Source: UBA6626 sp963579995 (lineage in GTDB: Bacteria > Planctomycetota > Phycisphaerae > Phycisphaerales > Phycisphaeraceae). Taken from it: DNA of 8,988 bases. This document shows positions 1 to 6,221 of this stretch, in pieces; within the stretch, counting starts at the first letter, position 1, and each line of letters begins with the position of its first letter. The notes under the pieces were generated by a model, which made no database searches, had not been told where the DNA came from, and worked only from the letters and a program-made list of their open reading frames with translations. Location: assembly GCA_963579995.1 (NCBI GenBank), contig CAUZIY010000130.1, positions 1 to 8,988 of the forward strand. Direction: 5' to 3'. The position numbers were made by a program, and so were the translations under genes.

Positions 1-105
1 TTGGAGACATTTCCCGGCGGTGCCCTTCGGATCAGCCCGGGTCACTTTAATGATCAGCATGATGTGGAAAAAGTTTTAACTGCGCTGGCCGAAATCGCCG
101 GTTAA
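1..105 (+). CDS. C-terminal end of a class V aminotransferase (cysteine desulfurase-like), partial
   Basis: The window opens inside a reading frame that runs in frame 1 to a TAA stop and gives 34 residues. The tail contains FPGGALRISPGHFND followed by a short amphipathic helix, HDVEKVLTALAEIAG. This matches the usual end of PLP-dependent class V aminotransferases (SufS/NifS/isopenicillin-N-epimerase-like), where an 'R-x-S-x-x-x-x-N/T' strand is followed by an acidic helix ending in 'aLaei'. The catalytic lysine and the PLP-binding part lie outside the window, so the exact reaction (cysteine desulfuration or another transamination or elimination) cannot be told. No terminator is visible after the stop. 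The next gene on this strand is mmsB, 296 bases on. Confidence 0.6.
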   Translation: METFPGGALRISPGHFNDQHDVEKVLTALAEIAG

Positions 106-401
106 GTTCCCAATACCCTGTTTGAGATTAGAACATAGAATGACAATCAGACTTGGTAGTCGGGGCGGTGAAATATCAGACCTCAGAATTGCAAGCGGAT
201 TCGGGCACCAGATTCTTATTTATTCGGATTTGCTCATGTGGGAAATCATTGCCACCCACGGCAGCGTCTGGCTTATGATTGAGGTCCATTGGCCGGGTGT
301 GATGGAAACAGCCTTGTTTGCGCCAGGACGGTCAGCTTGTGACATTGAAGACGAACTGTACGGACGTCCCGAATAGCGTCTGATTTTTGAAGGAGCCCCC
401 A
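106..401. other. Intergenic stretch before mmsB, no convincing gene
   Basis: This 296-base gap holds one open frame on the + strand (122-376 from TTG, or 140-376 from ATG, 78 residues). Its translation has no recognised motif, no good Shine-Dalgarno sequence before the ATG, and a tryptophan/methionine-rich composition that looks like chance. I see no convincing sigma-70 promoter or hairpin terminator. TTTGAGAT at 121-128 resembles the first eight bases of the motif found before two - strand start codons elsewhere in the window, but its distance to the following ATG differs. The promoter for mmsB probably lies in this gap. Confidence 0.4.
389..395 (+). promoter_or_regulatory. Ribosome binding site of mmsB
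   Basis: GAAGGAG lies six bases before the ATG at 402. It fixes that ATG as the start in preference to the upstream in-frame TTG at 387, which would place the site inside the gene. It is the clearest Shine-Dalgarno sequence in the window. Confidence 0.75.
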
Positions 402-1298
402 ATGGCCACCATCAGCATGATTGGACTCGGTGCAATGGGAAGTCCCATGGCCAGGAATCTACTCAAGGCAGGTCACGAACTGAAAGTTCACGATATTGCC
501 GGTAGTACAGTTGATGTACTGGTTGCTGATGGTGCAAGGCGTGCCAGTCAGAAAGATTTGGCATGCAATGTGGATGTGGTCATCACCATGCTTCGTACAG
601 AAGAGGTTGTTACGGAGGTGTTGGTTGGTGATCAGGGTCTATTTCTGCAGGCATCAGAGAACACGCTTTTTATCGACTCATCAACAATCAGCGTCAATAC
701 AGCACGCACCCTATCCGATCAAGCCATCGCGGCGGGTGTCACCATGCTCGACGCGCCCGTTTCCGGTGGTGTGTCCGGTGCCGAAGCAGGCACACTGACC
801 TTCATGGTGGGTGGTGACAATGATGATTTCATTCGGGCCGAGCCTCTTCTTGAGGACATGGGGCGATCAATTGTGTACGTCGGGCCCGCTGGATCAGGTC
901 AGGCAGCTAAGATTTGCAACAACCTGATTCTAGGTGTTTCCATGATCGCGGTGGCCGAAGCATTTCGACTTGCGGATAAGCTTGGGCTTGACGCCAGAAT
1001 ACTTTACGAAATCGTAGCCCAATCATCAGGCAACTGTTGGGCGCTGACCGCAAACCACCCGGTACCTGGTTTGTCCCCAAGTTCAGCGGCTAACAATCAA
1101 TATCGTCCTGGGTTCAGTAGTGCGTTGATGCTCAAAGATCTGCAACTGAGCCAGAAGGCAGCTTGCCATTTTGGTGCCAGTACACCGTTGGGCACGAAGG
1201 CAACCGAACTCTACAAAGCGTTCGTCAACAGCGGTCATGCTGAACTTGATTTTGGTGCAATTATCAAGCAAATAGAATCCCAAGAACGGAATTGCTAG
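402..1298 (+). CDS. mmsB: 3-hydroxyisobutyrate dehydrogenase (beta-hydroxyacid dehydrogenase family)
   Basis: This 298-residue protein oxidises 3-hydroxyisobutyrate to methylmalonate semialdehyde with NAD+ in valine breakdown, in the cytoplasm. The Rossmann dinucleotide site is GLGAMG (8-13), next to SPMARNLLKAGH. The substrate loop DAPVSGGVSGAEAGTLTFMVGG spans 117-138. The catalytic helix GSGQAAKICNN places the invariant lysine at 170 and asparagine at 174. The C-terminal helical domain has SSGNCW at 208-213, then NHPVPG and a conserved LKD at 244-246. The SSG-x-CW plus PVPG combination is typical of true 3-hydroxyisobutyrate dehydrogenases rather than tartronate semialdehyde reductases or GLYR/Npac relatives, so I favour the valine pathway. 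Length is normal for the family (about 295) and no key residue is missing. The ATG start is supported by GAAGGAG six bases upstream. No other valine-degradation gene is visible nearby. The gene converges on the membrane ATPase with a 19-base gap. Confidence 0.9.
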   Translation: MATISMIGLGAMGSPMARNLLKAGHELKVHDIAGSTVDVLVADGARRASQKDLACNVDVVITMLRTEEVVTEVLVGDQGLFLQASENTLFIDSSTISVNTARTLSDQAIAAGVTMLDAPVSGGVSGAEAGTLTFMVGGDNDDFIRAEPLLEDMGRSIVYVGPAGSGQAAKICNNLILGVSMIAVAEAFRLADKLGLDARILYEIVAQSSGNCWALTANHPVPGLSPSSAANNQYRPGFSSALMLKDLQLSQKAACHFGASTPLGTKATELYKAFVNSGHAELDFGAIIKQIESQERNC

Positions 1299-1317
1299 AG
1301 GTCTGTTAGGCCCAGTC

Positions 1318-3111
1318 TTAAGCTGGGGCAAGTCCGCGGAATAGATCGTCGACTCGCTGCGATTGGGTTCTGCGAATCATTTCAAGGGTTGGGCGGGCGA
1401 TCTTGTGACATGCCTGATCTTGAGGGATCATTCGGCAGTGTTCTTGAATGACATGATAGAGGAACTTGAATGCGTCACGTGGTTGACGCATCTGATCCAA
1501 CGCATCAACAAGAATTTGGCGTGTCACATCTGTTTCAAAAATATCAGTCAGTGATATGGTGTGCTCACATTGAGGATCCATGCAGATCCGAAGGCGGCTG
1601 GTACACAAGTCATAGAGCGTGGCGCCAGACCACGTAAGCGGATCAATCACTCGTTGCTTGTCCAAGCGTGCTTCCTGGAAGAATTGCGGCGATTCGCGGT
1701 GCAAAATGTGACTCAATTCAATCGGCAGTAGCATCTTGAATCCCATTCCATCCTGCTGGAGAAACTTGTTGTTCAACATGGGCCAAATTAACGACCGCAT
1801 ACGCTGGGGCATTCCCGTGACTAGTGTCGGTTCATCGACACGATCAACGACGACAATGACGCCGGTAAATCCGAGTTCACCAAGTATTTGTATCAGAAGA
1901 TGGGTCAACTGGTATCGGCTATTGCGTCCTTCCGTACCGGCAATGGATAGAACATGACGGACCAACTCCTGTCGTGGTAATTCTGCAAAGAACTGTCGCA
2001 GTTGGCTTGGTGTCCGTTTGATGGTTGGCATGGCTCTGCACGTTTTGCGGCACAAGCGCCACAGTATGAACTGACCCTGAAGCCACAGTAACCACAGTAC
2101 GACCGTAGCGGCAAGCATGGTGCCACCCAGCGCAAGCACCATGGTCGGGCTGATATCTGCCGGTGTTGTGGGTTCTTGTCGCACGGTTATCACGGGTTGT
2201 GGGGCGATGTTTTCGTCAGCTTTTACGGGTGTGACGGGATCTGCCTTAGGGATGTTCCTGGGCGGTACCACAGCAGGTGATGCGGGTTCTGTTTCCTCTG
2301 GAATCAGCGCGGGATCCATGAGGTCTTTTATATCACCATTGGTGGTGGTTTGAGCAAGCAGGGTGGGTTGCCTTGAGACGGCGGTAACCACGGGCAGCGG
2401 TTCCATCGGTGCATGACGTGTCAGAAAATATGTTATGAGCAACCCAGCAGCTAAAATAGTTGTTACCAAGGCTGCAATCCGTAACAGCGAATAACGCCTT
2501 ATCCCACCACAACGTAATTTGCGTCGCAGTTTTATCCAGCGGCCTGTGACGTCCTCCCCTTGCTGTTGATCGTATAAAACTGCCAGTAATGCAGCAGCAA
2601 CACGTAAACGGCGCGGCATTTTCCTGATACGCTGATCGGGGCGATTCAGTGTCACCATGGCCTCGTCAGCATGCTCTTTCTCGCACGCGATATCGACAAG
2701 CTTGGTGACGGCAATGGAGAGGATTGCATCCTGGTGATCTTCGAGCCGCAAATCTTGGAGTATTGCATCCACATCAGCACTCTTGCCTCGTCGGTGCTGG
2801 TGACAGACGGCATCAAGCATTGGGTTCAGGTCATCGTAGACCACGAGCATGGTCTGTTGGTCGGGATGTCTCTGGTTTTCCGACTTGATGCGGTGGGCAA
2901 TCATTAAGCGGATGGCGGTTTTTCCGCTACCCTTTTCCCCGAAGACAACGGAGGTGCTGGGTGGGTCGAGTTGGCCGAAAATCTTGCCAAATTGAGGGTG
3001 CCCGGGACTGCTATCCATTGACTGGGCAAAAACGGAGTCATGCCGCGCTTCCTCAGCATCGAACGGATTCTGCATTAATCCGTAATGGGCCAAGAAACTA
3101 TCTACATCCAT
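1318..3111 (-). CDS. Membrane-anchored P-loop ATPase with two transmembrane helices inside the ATPase domain
   Basis: This 597-residue protein is of unknown function. The N-terminus FLAHYGLMQNPFDAEEA (6-22) resembles the 'GL-x-x-x-PF' opening of ExeA/GspA-type AAA ATPases. A clear Walker A motif, GEKGSGKT, spans 58-65. A basic stretch (about 190-206) precedes a first transmembrane helix at about 209-229. A proline-, valine- and alanine-rich loop (about 231-320) comes next, then a second helix at about 324-345 and another basic stretch. The probable Walker B strand VIVVVDRVDEP lies at 418-428, so the two nucleotide-binding motifs are some 350 residues apart. Further on, PLTWSGATLYDLCTSRLR (491-508) resembles the arginine-containing helical region of STAND/KAP-like ATPases. 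KAP P-loop NTPases are known for transmembrane helices inserted between Walker A and B, so a KAP-like enzyme is the best fit; an ExeA-like one is the alternative. Both ATPase halves should be cytoplasmic, with the proline-rich loop outside. The ATG start has no strong Shine-Dalgarno; TTTGAGATCCC lies three bases upstream. Confidence 0.7.
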   Translation of the reverse strand: MDVDSFLAHYGLMQNPFDAEEARHDSVFAQSMDSSPGHPQFGKIFGQLDPPSTSVVFGEKGSGKTAIRLMIAHRIKSENQRHPDQQTMLVVYDDLNPMLDAVCHQHRRGKSADVDAILQDLRLEDHQDAILSIAVTKLVDIACEKEHADEAMVTLNRPDQRIRKMPRRLRVAAALLAVLYDQQQGEDVTGRWIKLRRKLRCGGIRRYSLLRIAALVTTILAAGLLITYFLTRHAPMEPLPVVTAVSRQPTLLAQTTTNGDIKDLMDPALIPEETEPASPAVVPPRNIPKADPVTPVKADENIAPQPVITVRQEPTTPADISPTMVLALGGTMLAATVVLWLLWLQGQFILWRLCRKTCRAMPTIKRTPSQLRQFFAELPRQELVRHVLSIAGTEGRNSRYQLTHLLIQILGELGFTGVIVVVDRVDEPTLVTGMPQRMRSLIWPMLNNKFLQQDGMGFKMLLPIELSHILHRESPQFFQEARLDKQRVIDPLTWSGATLYDLCTSRLRICMDPQCEHTISLTDIFETDVTRQILVDALDQMRQPRDAFKFLYHVIQEHCRMIPQDQACHKIARPTLEMIRRTQSQRVDDLFRGLAPA

Positions 3112-3114
3112 TTT

Positions 3115-3125
3115 GGGATCTCAAA
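3115..3125 (-). promoter_or_regulatory. TTTGAGATCCC element before the ATPase start
   Basis: Read on the - strand, TTTGAGATCCC is followed by AAA and the ATG of the ATPase gene. The same 11 bases at the same three-base spacing precede the sugar-isomerase-like gene (7260-7270). Its GAG could act as a weak Shine-Dalgarno core eight bases from the start codon; otherwise it could be a regulatory site. Its role is not established. Confidence 0.35.
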
Positions 3126-3532
3126 GTTGACCAAGTGGCTCACCGGCAACCAAAGAATACTTGGCTGAAGCCTTATCAATATCATAGACTACCCGTTATT
3201 GTCCAATAGACACAGCATGGGTCGGGTGATCAATCGCCTTTGTGGTCGCATATGCCCCAGAAGCGTTCTTGCACGATCGACCTGGTTATTGACTATCGCT
3301 GGAACGTGACGGTTCCCTATGAGGAGCAGTGGTCGCATCGTTGATGGTGGCCCCTATGATTAGGTGTTATGTGAATACGCAAGTGCCCTTTGTTCGGCTG
3401 GTGCCATGTGATTGCCTGCCATGGATTACTACGCGAAGTGATAAAGTTCAGAAGGTGAACCTTTTGGATCGTACCCCGATTAGTAGCGAGAACTGGCAAG
3501 GATGGGGCAAAGGGTACAATCATAAACGGGAT

Positions 3533-3550
3533 TTGGGTGACTTGGGTGAT
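3533..3550 (+). repeat. Tandem 9-base direct repeat TTGGGTGAY
   Basis: TTGGGTGAC (3533-3541) is followed at once by TTGGGTGAT (3542-3550). It lies about 130 bases before trpE. In one frame it supplies two of a group of four TGG (tryptophan) codons at 3534, 3543, 3567 and 3582. It may be chance or part of a leader. Confidence 0.5.
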
Positions 3551-3619
3551 ATTTGTCCAGATCCTCTGGATGAAGATCAGATGGGACTGTATACCGGGAC
3601 TCTGTGTGGTTAAACGCAG

Positions 3620-3667
3620 GGTTAGGATCGTAACCGATAAATCAAGCATAACTTGATCCAAAATCAA
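3620..3667 (+). promoter_or_regulatory. Cluster of inverted repeats just before trpE, possible operator or attenuator-like leader
   Basis: Three small inverted repeats can be read. The first is GGTTA (3620-3624) with TAACC (3631-3635), six bases apart. The second is ATCAAG (3641-3646) with CTTGAT (3652-3657), five apart. The third is TTGAT (3653-3657) with ATCAA (3663-3667), five apart. The second and third share the same central segment, so they cannot form together. The cluster ends ten bases before the trpE ATG. It could be a repressor operator or an alternating RNA structure. The stems are short (five to six pairs) and AT-rich, so chance is possible. Confidence 0.35.
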
Positions 3668-3677
3668 CTTGCTGAAG

Positions 3678-5288
3678 ATGGCTCACGAACACCCTGATTT
3701 CAAATTATTCACACAACTTGCCACGCAAGAAGGGGTCACGCTGGTACCCATGTACCGCCGCCTGCTGAGCGATCTGCTGACACCAGTACTGGCCTATCGA
3801 CGACTGGTACAACCAGATGAACGTATGGCGCCCAGCTTCTTGTTGGAGTCGGTGGTCGGCGGTAATCGCATCGGTCGCTACAGCTATATTGGCGTGCGTC
3901 CAGCGGCTCAGATGATTGTCCGTGGGCAGCAGGTCTGTTATGTCGATCGGTTGGATGAAAGCCAATCGCGAACATATAACGCTAGCGATCCACTGGCAGA
4001 GATAGCAAATATCACAGCAGATTGGCGTTTGCCAGAGCTTGAAGAAGTACCGGACTTTCCCCAAGATTTTCCGCCGGATTTGACTGGTGGTTGGGTAGGA
4101 TTTGCAGGCTACGACACCGTGCGTTATCTCGAGGGCGAAAAGCTGCCCGAACCACCACCGGATGATCGCGGTCTGCCAGATCTGCAAATGGCATTATACC
4201 GGCAACTTGTTGCATTTGACCATGTGCAGAAAACAGTACTCGCGATCACGCATGTCGTCCTCTCGGAACATTCCTCGCTTCAAGAGGCATATGTAACTGG
4301 TCAGCGTGAACTAGAGGATCTCGTGCAAGCCATCAGATTGCCGCTGTCCAGCAGTTTGGAAGGCAATGGGCCTGGAATGGCATTGGGTGACATTAATCAG
4401 AAAATCGCACCACCAACACTACCACCGAGCAACATGGGGCCCGGTGGATTTCAAAAGTCGGTAGAGATTTGTAAACAGTACATTGCCTCCGGTGACATCT
4501 TTCAGGTGGTTCCAAGCCAGCGTTTTGAACTGATAACACGGGCTGATCCATTCGATGTCTACCGCTCACTTCGCGTGGTAAACCCATCACCTTATATGTT
4601 CTACATTCAAATTGAAGGGGCCATCTTGGTCGGGTCGAGTCCGGAGATCTTGTGCCGAGTCCAAAATCGGCGCGTGATCAACCGTCCGCTGGCGGGTACG
4701 CGTCACCGTGGTCGCGATGAGAAAGAGGACCGTGCACTCGAAGTCGAGTTACTTGCTGATCCCAAGGATCGGGCCGAGCACATTATGTTGGTCGATCTGG
4801 GACGCAATGATGTAGGTCGTGTTGCGATGCCGGGCTCGATCGAACTGACAGATGTCATGACCGTGGAGCGGTACAGTCATGTGATGCACATCAGTTCACA
4901 GGTGGTCGGGACCTTGCGCGATGGATTGAACTGTTGGGATGCACTTCGGGCCACATTGCCGGTTGGCACCGTCAGCGGTGCTCCCAAGGTGCGAGCGATG
5001 CAGATTATTGATGAACTGGAGGTGTCTAGACGAGGTCCCTATGCCGGGGCCGTGGGGTACGCCGATTTTGCCGGTAATATGGACATGGCAATTGCACTTC
5101 GAACAATGGTCGTGATGCCCCCCATTGAAGGAACCAATGGTGCATGGCGGGTTCACTTGCAAGCCGGCGCGGGGATTGTCGCTGATAGTGATCCGGATGC
5201 TGAGCACGAGGAGACCATGAACAAGGCTGCGGCTCTGGCCGCGGCTATCAAACTGGCTGAAGAAACATTTACCAACCACGATAATTAA
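3678..5288 (+). CDS. trpE: Anthranilate synthase component I
   Basis: This 536-residue cytoplasmic enzyme makes anthranilate from chorismate, with ammonia supplied by the TrpG glutaminase subunit; it is the first committed step of tryptophan synthesis. The N-terminal domain carries LLES (55-58), the conserved tryptophan-feedback element, followed by GRYSYIG. The chorismate-binding domain shows YIASGDIFQVVPSQRF (268-283), NPSPYMFY (302-309), GSSPEI (319-324), RPLAGTRHRGRD (336-347), DLGRNDVGRV (373-382), PVGTVSGAPK (428-437) and GAGIVADSDP (497-506). Alanine at 339 in 'PLAGT' is typical of TrpE; aminodeoxychorismate synthase (PabB) usually has lysine there. All key motifs are present and the length is normal. 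I chose the ATG at 3678; an in-frame TTG nine bases earlier is less likely, and neither has a strong Shine-Dalgarno. No trpG or other trp gene is adjacent; a FliN-like gene follows 51 bases later on the same strand. Confidence 0.95.
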   Translation: MAHEHPDFKLFTQLATQEGVTLVPMYRRLLSDLLTPVLAYRRLVQPDERMAPSFLLESVVGGNRIGRYSYIGVRPAAQMIVRGQQVCYVDRLDESQSRTYNASDPLAEIANITADWRLPELEEVPDFPQDFPPDLTGGWVGFAGYDTVRYLEGEKLPEPPPDDRGLPDLQMALYRQLVAFDHVQKTVLAITHVVLSEHSSLQEAYVTGQRELEDLVQAIRLPLSSSLEGNGPGMALGDINQKIAPPTLPPSNMGPGGFQKSVEICKQYIASGDIFQVVPSQRFELITRADPFDVYRSLRVVNPSPYMFYIQIEGAILVGSSPEILCRVQNRRVINRPLAGTRHRGRDEKEDRALEVELLADPKDRAEHIMLVDLGRNDVGRVAMPGSIELTDVMTVERYSHVMHISSQVVGTLRDGLNCWDALRATLPVGTVSGAPKVRAMQIIDELEVSRRGPYAGAVGYADFAGNMDMAIALRTMVVMPPIEGTNGAWRVHLQAGAGIVADSDPDAEHEETMNKAAALAAAIKLAEETFTNHDN

Positions 5289-5339
5289 TCCTGATCATAT
5301 GCTGCAGCGCTTCGGATTGTTGTGCCGATAACATTTTAT

Positions 5340-5609
5340 ATGGCGACAGATCTCCAGACCATCTTGCAACTTGAAGTGCCGATTATTGTCCAAGTTGGAC
5401 GACGCAAGTTGGCTGTGGATGATGTGATGGCATTTGGACCCGGTGCCATCATTGAACTGGATCGTTCAGCAGAAGATCATTTAGATCTGTTGGTCAATAA
5501 CAAGCCGGTTGGCAATGGTGTTGCAGTAAAGGTCGGTGAGAATTTTGGTGTACGTATAACCGCCATTGATTCGGCTGAAGATCGCATTGAAGCGTTATCA
5601 TCACAATGA
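5340..5609 (+). CDS. FliN/SpoA-domain protein (flagellar motor switch-like)
   Basis: This small protein of 89 residues is almost entirely one SpoA (surface presentation of antigens) domain. The pattern LEVPIIVQVGRRKLAVDDVM (11-30), GPGAIIELDR (33-42), LLVNNKPVGNG (50-60) and VGENFGVRITAI (65-76) follows the FliN consensus closely: 'ipV-x-V-x-lGr', 'l-x-lgpGsvieL', 'lvN-x-x-x-x-x-GevV', 'nfGvRIt-x-i'. FliN forms the lower C-ring of the flagellar motor switch; SpoA domains also occur in type III secretion C-ring proteins. It lacks the N-terminal extension of FliN/FliY from many bacteria. A GTG at 5322 would add six residues; I prefer the ATG at 5340, which directly precedes the conserved domain, though no Shine-Dalgarno supports either. 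It sits 51 bases after trpE and may be co-transcribed with it. No other flagellar gene is visible. Confidence 0.8.
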   Translation: MATDLQTILQLEVPIIVQVGRRKLAVDDVMAFGPGAIIELDRSAEDHLDLLVNNKPVGNGVAVKVGENFGVRITAIDSAEDRIEALSSQ

Positions 5610-5647
5610 CTTTTCTCATTGTCGGTCATTCAGACAAGGAAAGTTTT
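5610..5647 (+). terminator. Weak candidate terminator after the FliN-like gene
   Basis: Directly after the stop codon, CTTT (5610-5613) can pair with AAAG (5640-5643) and TTGTC (5619-5623) with GACAA (5633-5637). There is an asymmetric internal bulge and a nine-base loop, followed by TTTT. The stem is imperfect and low in GC. It lies between two convergent genes, where a terminator is expected. Confidence 0.3.
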
Positions 5648-5663
5648 GTGCGATCATTGCGAC

Positions 5664-6173
5664 TTAGATATCTATTTCGTTGAGGCGTACCTTGATTTGC
5701 ATTCCGCTGGCCGCTACAACGCGGACTGGACTGCCGGTCTGGATCATGCCGCCGTCGGCCAGGCATTCGGTGCGACGGCCGTTGATCATGCAGGTTCCCA
5801 CCGGGCGTAGATCTGTAATTGCCTGACCAGTAGCGCCCATGAGTTTTTCCACATCCGCCATTTCAGATTGATCGGACTCTTTGGGGCTCATATGACGTGG
5901 TTGCCTGGTCTCTAGTGCAAGTAGCCTGGCAATGGGTGTGTTGGGCCAGAACTTGATGGCTAACCCGACAAGAAATGGTAGTGCAATAAGGCTAGCAATC
6001 AGGGCAAACAAGCCGCTGGTGGTATTGAACTGGAACATGCAGATGAGGCCGGTGATAAGTGCAGCACCGGCTAGTACACCGATGATTCCGCCAGAGGGTA
6101 CCAATAGCTCGATAAAAAATAGCACGAGCGCTACGGTGAAAAGGATGAATGCCCAAATGATAAAGGGATCCAT
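5664..6173 (-). CDS. NfeD-like short membrane protein
   Basis: This 169-residue inner-membrane protein has three predicted hydrophobic segments at about 4-24, 28-46 and 53-74. The second part begins with SGGIIGVLAG, a typical NfeD pattern. After a charged linker (about 88-110), the C-terminal domain has LMGATGQAITDLRPVGTCMI (111-130), NGRRTECLADG (131-141) and GSPVRVVAASG (147-157). This is the OB-fold domain of NfeD, with the hallmark 'G-x-x-G-x-A-x-T-x-L-R-P-x-G'. It is the short form without the ClpP-like serine protease domain. Short NfeD proteins are usually encoded beside SPFH/flotillin or slipin genes and are thought to act with them in organising the membrane. Here the SPFH gene lies upstream on the same strand, with one other gene in between. 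No Shine-Dalgarno is visible before the ATG. The gene converges on the FliN-like gene with 54 bases between stops. Confidence 0.85.
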   Translation of the reverse strand: MDPFIIWAFILFTVALVLFFIELLVPSGGIIGVLAGAALITGLICMFQFNTTSGLFALIASLIALPFLVGLAIKFWPNTPIARLLALETRQPRHMSPKESDQSEMADVEKLMGATGQAITDLRPVGTCMINGRRTECLADGGMIQTGSPVRVVAASGMQIKVRLNEIDI

Positions 6174-6221
6174 GTTTATTATTCTAACGTGATACCGTAA
6201 ATTGCGTCTACTGTGATGCGA

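Larger units (their letters stand above)
3112..3677. other. Divergent intergenic region between the membrane ATPase and trpE
   Basis: These 566 bases lie between two genes transcribed away from each other and should hold both promoters. I see no well-matched -35/-10 pair. TTGACT at 3289-3294 is a fair -35 box, but no good -10 follows at normal spacing. GGAAC-N6-GTTCC at 3301-3316 is a small inverted repeat. One + strand frame (3329-3613, 94 residues from GTG) has GAGGAG at 3321-3326, but only two bases before the GTG and 17 before the next ATG. Its translation matches no family I know, so I do not call it a gene. The last 150 bases hold a direct repeat and several inverted repeats, listed separately. 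Confidence 0.5.

Noticed and set aside
122..376. Open frame of 84 codons before mmsB
   Set aside because: It has no ribosome binding site, no motif and an odd composition; probably a chance frame in an intergenic gap.
402..1298. Reading mmsB as a tartronate semialdehyde reductase or a glyoxylate/succinic semialdehyde reductase
   Set aside because: SSGNCW and NHPVPG in the C-terminal domain fit 3-hydroxyisobutyrate dehydrogenase better, although the enzymes share the same fold and catalytic lysine.
1311..1327. CCCAG-TCTTAAG-CTGGG inverted repeat between mmsB and the ATPase gene
   Set aside because: A five-pair stem without a T-tract, overlapping the ATPase stop codon; too weak to call a terminator, though it lies where one would be expected.
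3289..3317. TTGACT as a -35 box for trpE
   Set aside because: No acceptable -10 hexamer at 16-18 bases, and it lies nearly 390 bases before trpE.
3329..3613. Open frame of 94 codons on the + strand with GAGGAG nearby
   Set aside because: GAGGAG is only two bases from the GTG and 17 from the next ATG; the product has no recognisable motif and lies in a region where the - strand is also open by chance.
3678..5288. Reading trpE as pabB (aminodeoxychorismate synthase)
   Set aside because: Alanine in PLAGT rather than the lysine typical of PabB, and an intact LLES feedback motif, favour anthranilate synthase.
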